This document shows, piece after piece, positions 46,676 through 54,863 of a stretch of DNA of 64,000 bases. Position 1 is the first letter of the stretch. Every line of letters begins with the position of its first letter. The DNA lies in NCBI RefSeq assembly GCF_021278025.1, contig NZ_JAIBHJ010000008.1:1-64000 (forward strand), in the 5' to 3' direction. The notes beneath the pieces are model-generated. The model saw only the letters and a list, made by a program, of their open reading frames with translations, had not been told where the DNA came from and made no database searches. Source of the stretch: Motilimonas sp. E26. Lineage in GTDB: Bacteria > Pseudomonadota > Gammaproteobacteria > Enterobacterales > CBDFNC01. The translations under genes were made by a program, and so were the position numbers.

Positions 46676-47134
46676 TTACTGAGTGCGCTCTGCTAAGTAG
46701 CCAGCATAATCTGGAATTTCAATCTCACACGGCTTATTCATAAACTCTGAATTCATTAAAAAATTGGCGCTAGATTTATTGGTTGCACAGGGAATATTCC
46801 ATACCGCAGCTAATCGCAATAGTGCTTTAACATCCGGGTCATGTGGCACTGCATTGAGGGGATCCCAAAAAAAGATCATCACATCAATCTCTCCCTCAGC
46901 AATAAGCGCGCCTAATTGCTGATCGCCGCCCATCGGACCTGACAATAAACATTTCACTGGTAGGCCCACTTCCTTACTTAACAATGTCCCTGTCGTGCCG
47001 GTGGCAAATAAGTGATGTAATTTCAGCTGCTCAGCCTTGTCACTGGCCCATGCTAATAAGTCCGCTTTTTTGTGGTCATGAGCGACAAGAGCAATGCGTT
47101 TATTACTCGCCATAGTTCGAGTGGTATAGTTCAC
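46676..47134 (-). CDS. mgsA: Methylglyoxal synthase
   Basis: MgsA turns dihydroxyacetone phosphate into methylglyoxal, a bypass when phosphate is short. The protein matches E. coli Mgs[35 protein letters not shown] and [23 protein letters not shown] chose the GTG at 47134, with AAGGAG at 47141-47146; it gives 152 aa, the same as E. coli. An in-frame TTG at 47161 would add nine residues. Confidence 0.95.
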   Translation of the reverse strand: MNYTTRTMASNKRIALVAHDHKKADLLAWASDKAEQLKLHHLFATGTTGTLLSKEVGLPVKCLLSGPMGGDQQLGALIAEGEIDVMIFFWDPLNAVPHDPDVKALLRLAAVWNIPCATNKSSANFLMNSEFMNKPCEIEIPDYAGYLAERTQ

Positions 47135-47398
47135 CGTTAACTCCTTGAGACAGCCTAACAATTAAGAAAATTTAGCTGCTTAGTTATATTCATCATTGAG
47201 TTTCTGTTAGTAGCGTTAAAGTGACCAGCTACCAACAAGAGAGCTCTTTATATTTGCTTGATACAAATCAATTTACCCGTGAATAGTAAAAACTTCTAGT
47301 GCTTGTCACGCTAAGTTCGCTCAAATTGTGCTAAAACAATTTTTCTTTGATGTGATTATCGCAAAATGCCAATCCACTAACCGTGTTTAGAGTATGCA

Positions 47399-47884
47399 AT
47401 GATAAAAAGTAACCAGCTATTAGTGCAAACCTTAGAGCAGCTACCTCAGTTGTTTATCGCCAACCCTGAGATCAAACTAATGGGGTTGTGGATAGATGAA
47501 AGCAAAACCCCCCACTTACTTCATGCGTTATATCTAGAAAAAGATGATATTTCCGAAGAGTTGCCCTATCGCGCGCAACTTGCCATTGGAGAATGGGACA
47601 ACACTGACAACAGCGAAGAATTTTTCATTGAAGCCTTGACCGCATCACGTCTAGCGGAAAAGTTGAAAAGTTTTATCGATCCAGAGCGGTTTGTATTTTT
47701 TGAAGTGCCAAAAAGCATCACTATCGATGTCGTCAACATGTATCCAGACCCGATGATGTATAAATTGTTTCCTGAATTAGGCGAATTTGATGCCACATTA
47801 GAAGCACAGGATTTAGCATTAGCGCGAAAACAAGCCAGTCAAATACTAAACAATTTGCTCGAACGTTCAGATATGACTATTTAA
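47399..47884 (+). CDS. Uncharacterised protein, 161 aa
   Basis: A 161 aa soluble acidic protein with no recognised family. It contains an alpha/beta part (IKLMGLWIDES, then RFVFFEVPKSITIDV) and a helical C-terminus (LALARKQASQILNNLLERS). It is divergent from mgsA and followed by aroG after 143 bases. Confidence 0.65.
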   Translation: MIKSNQLLVQTLEQLPQLFIANPEIKLMGLWIDESKTPHLLHALYLEKDDISEELPYRAQLAIGEWDNTDNSEEFFIEALTASRLAEKLKSFIDPERFVFFEVPKSITIDVVNMYPDPMMYKLFPELGEFDATLEAQDLALARKQASQILNNLLERSDMTI

Positions 47885-48027
47885 GCTAAAAACCCGCATA
47901 AACAGTCTTTAAACTTATCAGTAAAATTTCAGCAAAATTTGCGCCAGATAGGTGAAGGCTGGTACATTATCTAGCCAAAGGGATCAGAGTAGCCGATGTA
48001 CTCGGCTAAAACTAACGAGTGAATAAT

Positions 48028-49083
48028 ATGCAGTACCAAACGGATGACCTTCGCATTCGCGAAACTAAAGAGCTTCTACCCCCCATTGCCGTATTAGAGA
48101 AATACCCAGCAACAGAAAAAGTGTCTGCAACGGTATTTCAAGGACGAGCTGCCATTCAAAATATTCTCAACGGTCAAGACGATCGCTTAGTTGTTGTTAT
48201 TGGCCCTTGTTCAATTCATGATACCCAAGCGGCAGTTGAATATGGCAAAAAGCTACTAACATTACGCGAAGAATTAAAAGACAATCTAGAAATTGTTATG
48301 CGCGTTTATTTTGAAAAGCCACGCACCACAGTTGGCTGGAAAGGGCTAATCAACGACCCATATATGAACGACAGCTTCCAAATCAATGACGGTTTACGCA
48401 TTGGCCGTAAATTACTACTTGATTTAAACGAGCTTGGCATGCCAACGGCAAGTGAGTTTTTAGACATGATTTCACCACAATATGTCGGCGATTTAATGTC
48501 TTGGGGCGCAATTGGCGCGCGCACCACAGAATCGCAAGTGCACCGCGAACTGTCTTCTGGTTTATCTTGTCCAGTCGGTTTCAAAAACGGTACCGACGGT
48601 ACGATAAAAGTGGCAATTGATGCAATTGGTTCAGCCAGTGCACCTCATCACTTTTTGTCTGTTACTAAGTTTGGCCACTCAGCGATTGTCTCCACAACAG
48701 GTAACCCTGATTGCCATATTATTTTACGCGGTGGTAAAGAGCCTAACTACCGCGCCCAGCATGTTGAAGCTATCTGCAATGACTTAGCGAAAGCAGGGTT
48801 ACCAGAAAAAGCCATGATCGACTTCAGCCATGCCAACTCAAGCAAGCAATATAAAAAGCAACTTGAGGTATCTAGCGACGTTGCAGGCCAAATAGCAGCA
48901 GGTAATAAAGCAATATTTGGCGTGATGATTGAAAGCCATTTGGTCGAAGGTCGCCAAGATCTCGTTGACGGCAAGGCCGCAACCTATGGCCAAAGCATTA
49001 CTGATGCTTGTATTGGCTGGGACGACACAGAAACCGTATTACGCCAATTAGCGGATGCTGTTGCAACCCGTCGTAACGCCTAA
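48028..49083 (+). CDS. aroG: 3-deoxy-7-phosphoheptulonate synthase, AroG type
   Basis: DAHP synthase is the first enzyme of the shikimate pathway. The 351 aa protein follows E. coli AroG almost residue for residue: DDLRIRETKELLPP, VVIGPCSIHD, KPRTTVGWKGLINDP, GARTTESQVHRELSSGLSCP and DFSHANSSKQ. The start ATG at 48028 gives MQYQTDDLR, like E. coli MNYQNDDLR; a GTG at 48019 is in frame. Feedback by phenylalanine is expected from the isozyme class but is not proved by the sequence. Confidence 0.95.
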   Translation: MQYQTDDLRIRETKELLPPIAVLEKYPATEKVSATVFQGRAAIQNILNGQDDRLVVVIGPCSIHDTQAAVEYGKKLLTLREELKDNLEIVMRVYFEKPRTTVGWKGLINDPYMNDSFQINDGLRIGRKLLLDLNELGMPTASEFLDMISPQYVGDLMSWGAIGARTTESQVHRELSSGLSCPVGFKNGTDGTIKVAIDAIGSASAPHHFLSVTKFGHSAIVSTTGNPDCHIILRGGKEPNYRAQHVEAICNDLAKAGLPEKAMIDFSHANSSKQYKKQLEVSSDVAGQIAAGNKAIFGVMIESHLVEGRQDLVDGKAATYGQSITDACIGWDDTETVLRQLADAVATRRNA

Positions 49084-49104
49084 ATATCATCCTATTTAGT
49101 CACA

Positions 49105-49142
49105 CAAAAAAGCCAGTTGAGTTTACCTTAACTGGCTTTTTT
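49105..49142 (+). terminator. Terminator after aroG
   Basis: AAAAAAGCCAGTT pairs with AACTGGCTTTTTT around a loop, followed by T-run. Confidence 0.88.
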
Positions 49143-49265
49143 AGTTAATTGGAGTTATAACGGAAAACAAAAACCGCTCAAATAGATATATCTAGGAAAT
49201 CCCCAATGGTACGTTTGGCGACCATTAATCATAATAGCGTCTCCCACAATCCTTCAGGAGACGAT

Positions 49266-49367
49266 ATGCAAAGCTTAAATTTGTTTTTTCTGTGCCTGCA
49301 AATAGGTTTTGTTGGCGCCACCAGTTTCAGTATTTGGCTACTTTGGCGGTTTTTAAAGCGACTTTAA
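49266..49367 (+). CDS. Small membrane protein, 33 aa
   Basis: A complete 33-codon frame, MQSLNLFFLCLQIGFVGATS, then a hydrophobic part ending WRFLKRL. One membrane helix with a basic C-terminal end. A strong ribosome site, AGGAG at 49256-49260, sits five bases from the ATG. The short hairpin after it (CCTTG … CAAGG, 49373-49395) ends the unit. I do not recognise the family. Confidence 0.6.
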   Translation: MQSLNLFFLCLQIGFVGATSFSIWLLWRFLKRL

Positions 49368-49407
49368 GCAACCTTGCTGTACATAGCAACAAGGCTGTTT
49401 TGCTAGA

Positions 49408-50589
49408 CTAGCCTTTCGCTAATATTTGATTTAAGCGAGTAAACCCTTGCTCTAAATCCGCAATCAAGTCATCGGGATCTTCCAAGCCAACATGCACTCG
49501 CATTAACGGGCCAGCGGCTTGCCACTGGGTAGCACTACGTAAGCCCTGCACGTTATTCACCGCGAGAATTAAACTTTCAAATCCCCCCCATGAATAACCC
49601 ATTTTGAAATGATGCATGCCATCTAACAATGCGGTTAGGGCTTCATCATTACCGCGATTTAAAACAAACGAGAATAGACCATTACTGCCGGTAAAATCGC
49701 GTTTAAAAAATTCATGGCCGGGGCATGTAGCAAAGGCGGGATGGCGCACATGATCCACTTCTTCACGCTGCGCTAACCAATTAGCCACCTTAAGTGCGTT
49801 TTCTTGATGCTGACGCATGCGCACGCCAATAGTGCGTAATCCTCGCATTGCCAAGTAGATATCATCAGGCGAGGTACACTGCCCCATAATATAGCTATTT
49901 TCACGAAGCTGTGGCCAATGAGCAGCGTTGGCTGTTGCTGTTCCCATCATCACGTCAGAGTGACCAACGATGTACTTAGTGGCAGCTTGAATGCTGATAT
50001 CAACACCATGAGCAAAGGGGTCAAAGTTGAGCGGAGAAGCCCAAGTGTTATCGAGCATCACAGTGATGTCACTTTCATGGGCGATACGAGCAAGGGTTGG
50101 CACGTCTTGCACTTCCATGGTCAAAGAGCCGGGTGATTCTAAAAATAATATGCGGGTGTTAGGTTGAATTAGATCGCGAATACCTTCGCCAATCATAGGA
50201 TCGTAGTAGGTAGTACTTACACCCAAGTTAGCCAGCATCTTGCCACAAAAATCACGGGTTGGCTCATACGCAGTGTCGACCATTAAAATATGATCGCCCG
50301 ATTTAACAAAAGACAAAATAGCATTACTGATAGCGGCAGTACCCGATGGATATAAAGCGCAACCAACACCGCCTTCCATTTCAACCATTGCCTCTTGGAA
50401 AGCAAAAGAAGTGTCAGTGCCACGACGGCCATAAAACATCACTTGGTTCGCACGATTGCGAGTCGCATGCTTCATTTCTGCAACAGAATCAAATACAACT
50501 GTAGAAGCGCGTACTAGTGGCGGGTTCACCACCCCTTTAGTCCATTTTTTGGCTCTGCCGGCAGAGACTATCTTGGTATCTTTTTTCAT
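49408..50589 (-). CDS. metC: Cystathionine beta-lyase
   Basis: MetC cleaves cystathionine to homocysteine in methionine synthesis. The PLP enzyme follows E. coli MetC: RASTVVFDSV, HATRNRANQVMFYGRRGT, the PLP Lys in QAATKYIVGHSD (Lys205) and YSWGGFESLI. From the ATG at 50589 the protein has 393 aa; a TTG at 50601 lies in frame but is too near the AAGGA. It is convergent with the 33 aa gene. Confidence 0.95.
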   Translation of the reverse strand: MKKDTKIVSAGRAKKWTKGVVNPPLVRASTVVFDSVAEMKHATRNRANQVMFYGRRGTDTSFAFQEAMVEMEGGVGCALYPSGTAAISNAILSFVKSGDHILMVDTAYEPTRDFCGKMLANLGVSTTYYDPMIGEGIRDLIQPNTRILFLESPGSLTMEVQDVPTLARIAHESDITVMLDNTWASPLNFDPFAHGVDISIQAATKYIVGHSDVMMGTATANAAHWPQLRENSYIMGQCTSPDDIYLAMRGLRTIGVRMRQHQENALKVANWLAQREEVDHVRHPAFATCPGHEFFKRDFTGSNGLFSFVLNRGNDEALTALLDGMHHFKMGYSWGGFESLILAVNNVQGLRSATQWQAAGPLMRVHVGLEDPDDLIADLEQGFTRLNQILAKG

Positions 50590-50803
50590 TAACTTTGCCA
50601 ATCCTTCGAGAAATAAAAACTATTCTCGCATTTTTTATACTCAACTGGCAAAGTTCACGATAACAGCTGGCAATCAATATCAGCTAGGTAAACTAAACAG
50701 AAAAAGGATATATACCCGATCAACCTAGAGATGCTTGATTTCAGCAAAGAGATACACGCGCTCAGGGCAAGGCATTATTGATGAAATGTTCGGATGGGAA
50801 TAA

Positions 50804-50833
50804 TGGCTCAACAGCACAGTATCAGTTGAGCCA
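50804..50833 (-). terminator. Terminator of the DUF3581 gene
   Basis: TGGCTCAAC (804-812) pairs perfectly with GTTGAGCCA (825-833), directly after the stop of the minus-strand gene. Confidence 0.6.
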
Positions 50834-50838
50834 GCCAG

Positions 50839-51549
50839 TTAGATTTCGTAGTTTTCACGACTGGCCAAATATTCGACACAAAATGCGTCAATGGCCGCTT
50901 TATCAAACTCACGCAGACCACTTAATACCATTTTCTTTGACCCTGTACCGACCACTTCGTCACCGGATTTCACATCGAAAATAAGATAGGCAACTCCACG
51001 CTTACCATTAACTTCTAACTTACTCTCAGCTAGCTCTAATTGCGGCGGTTGCGAAAAATTAACATGTGATAGGTTAAATTCCATGCTCTCATAAATAACC
51101 AATGGCCGCTCGGGGTTAAGCATAACATTGTGTTCGGCCATTAAAGGTACCAATATATGAGGGAAGTTATGACCAGAAAATTCAACATAGTTTCGTGCCA
51201 TCGCTTCAATCACAGCTGCGTCGTTATTAATCGCCCCTTCGCGCTCAACGCCTAGGTAAACCTTATCTTTATCATCGGTCACGTTAAACTGATTTTCAGT
51301 TGTGTCAGGAAAATTTAACCAAACATCTTTGCCAACCATACCCGCAAAGTTAAACGCCATACGCTGGCTTAATCCGTATTTCGCTAATACCATCGAAAAC
51401 AGCAAATCGCCAGGCACACAAAAACGCTTGTTACTCGGGTCGTGCAGAGGATTAAAATCACCAGCAACGCCTTTGGCAAAATGACTAGCCTGTTCAGGTG
51501 TGATCAAAACTTGTTTGTTGTTCTCGGTAAAAAATTCGGATAAAAACAT
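50839..51549 (-). CDS. DUF3581 family protein
   Basis: A 236 aa protein of the DUF3581 family, recognisable by HFAKGVAGDFNPLHDPSNKRFCVPGDLLF near residues 23-51 (given here only in part: DFNPLHDP, KRFCVPGDLLF). The DFNPLH motif is like hot-dog-fold dehydratases of the MaoC group, so a thioester or lipid substrate is possible; no activity is established. I chose the ATG at 51549 because DUF3581 proteins start MFLS; upstream codons in the frame are low-quality. Confidence 0.8.
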   Translation of the reverse strand: MFLSEFFTENNKQVLITPEQASHFAKGVAGDFNPLHDPSNKRFCVPGDLLFSMVLAKYGLSQRMAFNFAGMVGKDVWLNFPDTTENQFNVTDDKDKVYLGVEREGAINNDAAVIEAMARNYVEFSGHNFPHILVPLMAEHNVMLNPERPLVIYESMEFNLSHVNFSQPPQLELAESKLEVNGKRGVAYLIFDVKSGDEVVGTGSKKMVLSGLREFDKAAIDAFCVEYLASRENYEI

Positions 51550-51894
51550 CGAAATGACACTGCCTTGTACTGGTAAAAAACAAAAAATAATAGTCAAACT
51601 ATTAACGAAGGCGGATTTATACCAATTCTTCGGCCAACTGTTAAGCAAAAATAAATAAAACCCCTTGCTCGCGCCACTAATATTGCTTTTTTTGCCGTTA
51701 AGCTTAATCTTGCAGACCTGAGCCACGGTTGCCTAACTGGCATGGTATAAATAGCGTATTATTTTGCTTTGCTTAGTCACATAGCCAATATCCTCTATTT
51801 CTGTGATCCACTTTCACTGCTAATCTATAGTTAATAGCTATCTGCTTAAATAGCCGTAGAATATCGAGTGAGATTTAACTAAGGTGAGATAAAA
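51550..51894. other. Divergent intergenic region, DUF3581 gene and cheV
   Basis: This 345-base stretch separates the divergent DUF3581 and cheV genes. It is AT-rich, has no good reading frame with a ribosome site, and should hold the two promoters. I see no repeat or RNA gene. Confidence 0.4.
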
Positions 51895-52803
51895 ATGAAA
51901 ACAAAAAGCGGCGCTAATCAATCACAAGGGTTATTGCTATTTCATTTAACTCAACTGCAAAGCTTTGCTATTGGCACCTTGAAGGTACAAGAAATTGTAC
52001 CTTATACAAAACTAACGAGCATACCTAACTCCCACTCAAGTGTATTAGGTGCGGCCAATTTCAGGGGTAAAACCATCGCAGTCATTGATATGGCAAAAGC
52101 GATTGGCTACCCTGCTATCGCCAAAGAAGATCGACAAGACTGCGTTATCATCATTACTGATTGCAGCCGTCAACTGGTTGGTTTTCTAGTGCGCAGTATT
52201 GATAAAATTATTGAATGTGATTGGAAGAAGATAGCCCCTCCTAACAAATCTCTCGGCAAGCATACTTATGTTACCGGAGTCACTAAAGTGGCAGATAAGC
52301 TTGTCCAATTAATGGATGTCGAGCTGCTACTTGATCAAATTTATCCGCATAAAGACAATGAAGATTTACCTAGCCTTTCACCAAAAGAGCAAGCCCTACT
52401 AAAAGCACAAAATATTTTAGTGGTTGATGACTCGTCCGTTGCTAGAAGACAACTTGCTAGCGCGTTAGATGAAATGGGGGTACATTATTTTGTTAATGAG
52501 AATGGCCATGATGCGTTTGAACAAATGAAAGCCCGAGCTGATAAAGGGGAGCCCATCGATATTCTGGTTAGTGACATCGAAATGCCGGGCCTAGATGGCT
52601 ATGAACTCGCTTTTGAAGTACGCAGTGAACCCAAAATAGCCGATTCCTACATCATTTTACATACCTCACTATCAAGCGAAATCAGTGTTGACAGAGCCCA
52701 CCAAATTGGCGCAGATGAAGCCTTAACCAAGTTTGATGCCGACGAACTCATCCATGCCATTTTACGCGGTGCAGAAAAAAATCAAGCTCGCAAACAGCTA
52801 TAA
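51895..52803 (+). CDS. cheV: Chemotaxis protein CheV
   Basis: CheV joins an N-terminal CheW-like coupling domain (about 12-155: FAIGTLKVQEIVPYT, VLGAANFRGKTIAVIDM) to a C-terminal receiver (about 175-298) with ILVVDDSS, the phospho-Asp in LVSDIEMPG and the Lys in ALTKFDADEL. It couples CheA to receptors and is tuned by phosphorylation. The gene is alone, and its stop overlaps the convergent cpsB stop by six bases. Confidence 0.93.
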   Translation: MKTKSGANQSQGLLLFHLTQLQSFAIGTLKVQEIVPYTKLTSIPNSHSSVLGAANFRGKTIAVIDMAKAIGYPAIAKEDRQDCVIIITDCSRQLVGFLVRSIDKIIECDWKKIAPPNKSLGKHTYVTGVTKVADKLVQLMDVELLLDQIYPHKDNEDLPSLSPKEQALLKAQNILVVDDSSVARRQLASALDEMGVHYFVNENGHDAFEQMKARADKGEPIDILVSDIEMPGLDGYELAFEVRSEPKIADSYIILHTSLSSEISVDRAHQIGADEALTKFDADELIHAILRGAEKNQARKQL

Positions 52804-53502
52804 ACCAATTATTTCAGCAGGGGTATCCAATACTAATTTAGTCGCCGCAGCTTCCCCTAACCATTCTTTAGCTTTTTGATATCCCCCTGATAGCACAGGA
52901 GGGCGGTTAGACAAATTGTGGGCGTCAGTGGCAATAACAGTGGCGCTCCCTTCGACTAATAAGGCTTTACCACGTGCTAAGCTGCGCTCACCAAATACCC
53001 CGAGTAACGAGCCAGCGGTAATTTGCATTAGACAGCCTTGCTCGATAAAAGGCTGTAGTTTATTGGGCCGCTCCCAGACGACACGATTTCGTTCCGGATG
53101 CGCAATCATCGGAATAATATTATTACTAAGTAGCCAAGCCGTTAGATTGTCACTGCCAGGTGGGATATGGGCATGAGGAAATTCTAACAGCAAGACAGAT
53201 TTACCTTGGTATTGACCAATAAAGGGCAATTTACCTTGCTTAGCCCAGATCATAATCTGCGGATCAAGTCGCACTTCAGCGGCTAACGAAAAAGAAAACG
53301 AGTTAGACGCCGAAGCTAACTGGTCAGCAGCAGCCTTAATGCTGGCAATATCATTTTCGAAACGGCCCGGCTCTATATGTGGAGTCATTACACTATGAGT
53401 AATTCCATCTTGCTTGGCCATCTCTAGCATCGCTAAACTGGTGATCACATTAGGTGCGCCATCATCTATTCCCGGCAAAATATGACAATGTAAATCAATC
53501 AT
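52798..53502 (-). CDS. Tyrosine phosphatase CpsB/CapC type (PHP domain)
   Basis: A 234 aa metal-dependent phosphatase with PHP motifs MIDLHCHILPGIDDGA (1-16), MTPHIEPG, AHPERN and ATDAHNL. CpsB-type enzymes dephosphorylate the autokinase that controls capsule polymer length, so the partner is the BY-kinase at 54.9-57.1 kb. The ATG at 53502 has AAGGG six bases before it; a TTG at 53508 is in frame. It is 0.46 kb from galU, separated by a repeat. Confidence 0.88.
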   Translation of the reverse strand: MIDLHCHILPGIDDGAPNVITSLAMLEMAKQDGITHSVMTPHIEPGRFENDIASIKAAADQLASASNSFSFSLAAEVRLDPQIMIWAKQGKLPFIGQYQGKSVLLLEFPHAHIPPGSDNLTAWLLSNNIIPMIAHPERNRVVWERPNKLQPFIEQGCLMQITAGSLLGVFGERSLARGKALLVEGSATVIATDAHNLSNRPPVLSGGYQKAKEWLGEAAATKLVLDTPAEIIGL

Positions 53503-53518
53503 GCTCAACCCTTACTTC

Positions 53519-53806
53519 TAGGATCTGTTGATCTTTGTTGGTTAATTTTTGTTCGAGAGGGGACTCCTTGTCTAAAAACGTTTTGAGCAAGGCAAGCAGT
53601 GTGTAGCTTAGCATTCTAAGTAAATACTGCTCAACGATGGCAAAACGCTTTTAGCCGAATCCGTAGGACAACGCTTGTTGGTCATTTCTACTGCGTTAGC
53701 GCCTTTTCGCGTAGTTTACTATGCCACAAAGGTGCTGGCCACAACGAACGTTTTGTCTAAATAATCAACAAATCGCTGAAAAAACCAACACAAAGAGCAG
53801 CGACCT
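53519..53806. repeat. MITE-like interspersed repeat between galU and cpsB
   Basis: The ends are imperfect inverted repeats: left GGATCTGTTGATCTTTGTTGG (53521-53541) and the reverse complement of the right end (GGTCGCTGCTCTTTGTGTTGG, from about 53785-53805). Inside are AAACGTTTTG-type segments near both ends and phrases (ACTGCGTTAGCGCC…GTAGTTTACTATGCC) of a kind I have seen repeated in marine gammaproteobacterial genomes, from memory only. No reading frame of merit is present. It interrupts the exopolysaccharide gene block. Confidence 0.55.
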
Positions 53807-53958
53807 GTTTTATCATTCAAGCTCGACATATTTGCCATACACATTCGCAATAAAACATATAAAAAATAAGCCTGATCGCGAACAATGCTACCAGGCTTTG
53901 GGGATATTCATCACTAAATTTTGCGCATCTGTATATCGGCAGTTAAAGCCGTTTACGA

Positions 53959-54792
53959 TTAACCTTTATAGAAGTTTTCGTAGCAATAGTTGGTCGCTTC
54001 AATAAAACCAGGTACGCTACCACAATCAAAACGACGACCTTTAAATTTGTAAGCCAACACGCAACCTGATTTAGCTTGCTTGAGCAACGCATCGGTAATT
54101 TGAATTTCACCACCTTTACCAGGCTCTTGGTTTTCAAGAATATCAAAGATATCTGGAGTCAAAATATAACGGCCAATAATCGCAAGATTGCTTGGCGCTG
54201 TACCCGGCTCAGGCTTTTCTACCATGTCATCTACACGGTATAGGTCATCTTTAATCATTTCACCAGAAATCACACCGTACTTGTGAATTTCGTCGGCAGG
54301 CACTTCTTCTACAGCGACAATACTGCAACGGAACTGCTTGTACAAAGCAACCATTTGCGCCAACACGCCATCACCTTCATTGATGCATAAATCATCTGCG
54401 AGCACGACAGCAAAAGGTTCGTCACCGACTAATTCTTTACCGGTTAAAATAGCATGGCCTAAGCCTTTCATTTCACTTTGACGAATAAAGGTAAACTTAG
54501 CTGTGTCAATAATATTGCGGATATCTACCAGCATATTCTCTTTGCTAGTGCCTTTGATCTGATGCTCCAGTTCATAGTTCATGTCAAAGTGATCCATTAA
54601 CGAGTGTTTACCACGACCCGTTACGATACACATTCCTTCAATACCCGCTGCAATGGCTTCATCAACACCATATTCGATCAAAGGTTTGTTCACGATAGGC
54701 ATCATTTCTTTTGGCATTGATTTTGTGGCAGGTAGAAAGCGCGTGCCATAGCCAGCCGCAGGAAATAGACACTTATTGATAGTAGACTTCAT
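53959..54792 (-). CDS. galU: UTP--glucose-1-phosphate uridylyltransferase
   Basis: GalU makes UDP-glucose for polysaccharide synthesis. The 277 aa protein has the nucleotide-binding CLFPAAGYGTRFLPATKSMPKEM-type start (given in part: AAGYGTRFLP, KSMPKEM), VVLADDLC and the C-terminal CGSVPGFIEATNYC. It is in the exopolysaccharide block and has a normal length. Confidence 0.95.
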   Translation of the reverse strand: MKSTINKCLFPAAGYGTRFLPATKSMPKEMMPIVNKPLIEYGVDEAIAAGIEGMCIVTGRGKHSLMDHFDMNYELEHQIKGTSKENMLVDIRNIIDTAKFTFIRQSEMKGLGHAILTGKELVGDEPFAVVLADDLCINEGDGVLAQMVALYKQFRCSIVAVEEVPADEIHKYGVISGEMIKDDLYRVDDMVEKPEPGTAPSNLAIIGRYILTPDIFDILENQEPGKGGEIQITDALLKQAKSGCVLAYKFKGRRFDCGSVPGFIEATNYCYENFYKG

Positions 54793-54863
54793 TAAATTAT
54801 CCCTAATATTACAATTCAGAATTAAAAAGCTGGCCCTTAATCATTGCTAAGGGCATAAATTTA

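Noticed and set aside
53721-54005. 94-codon frame over the repeat and galU end
   Set aside because: It runs through the repeat and antisense to galU, so it is a chance frame.
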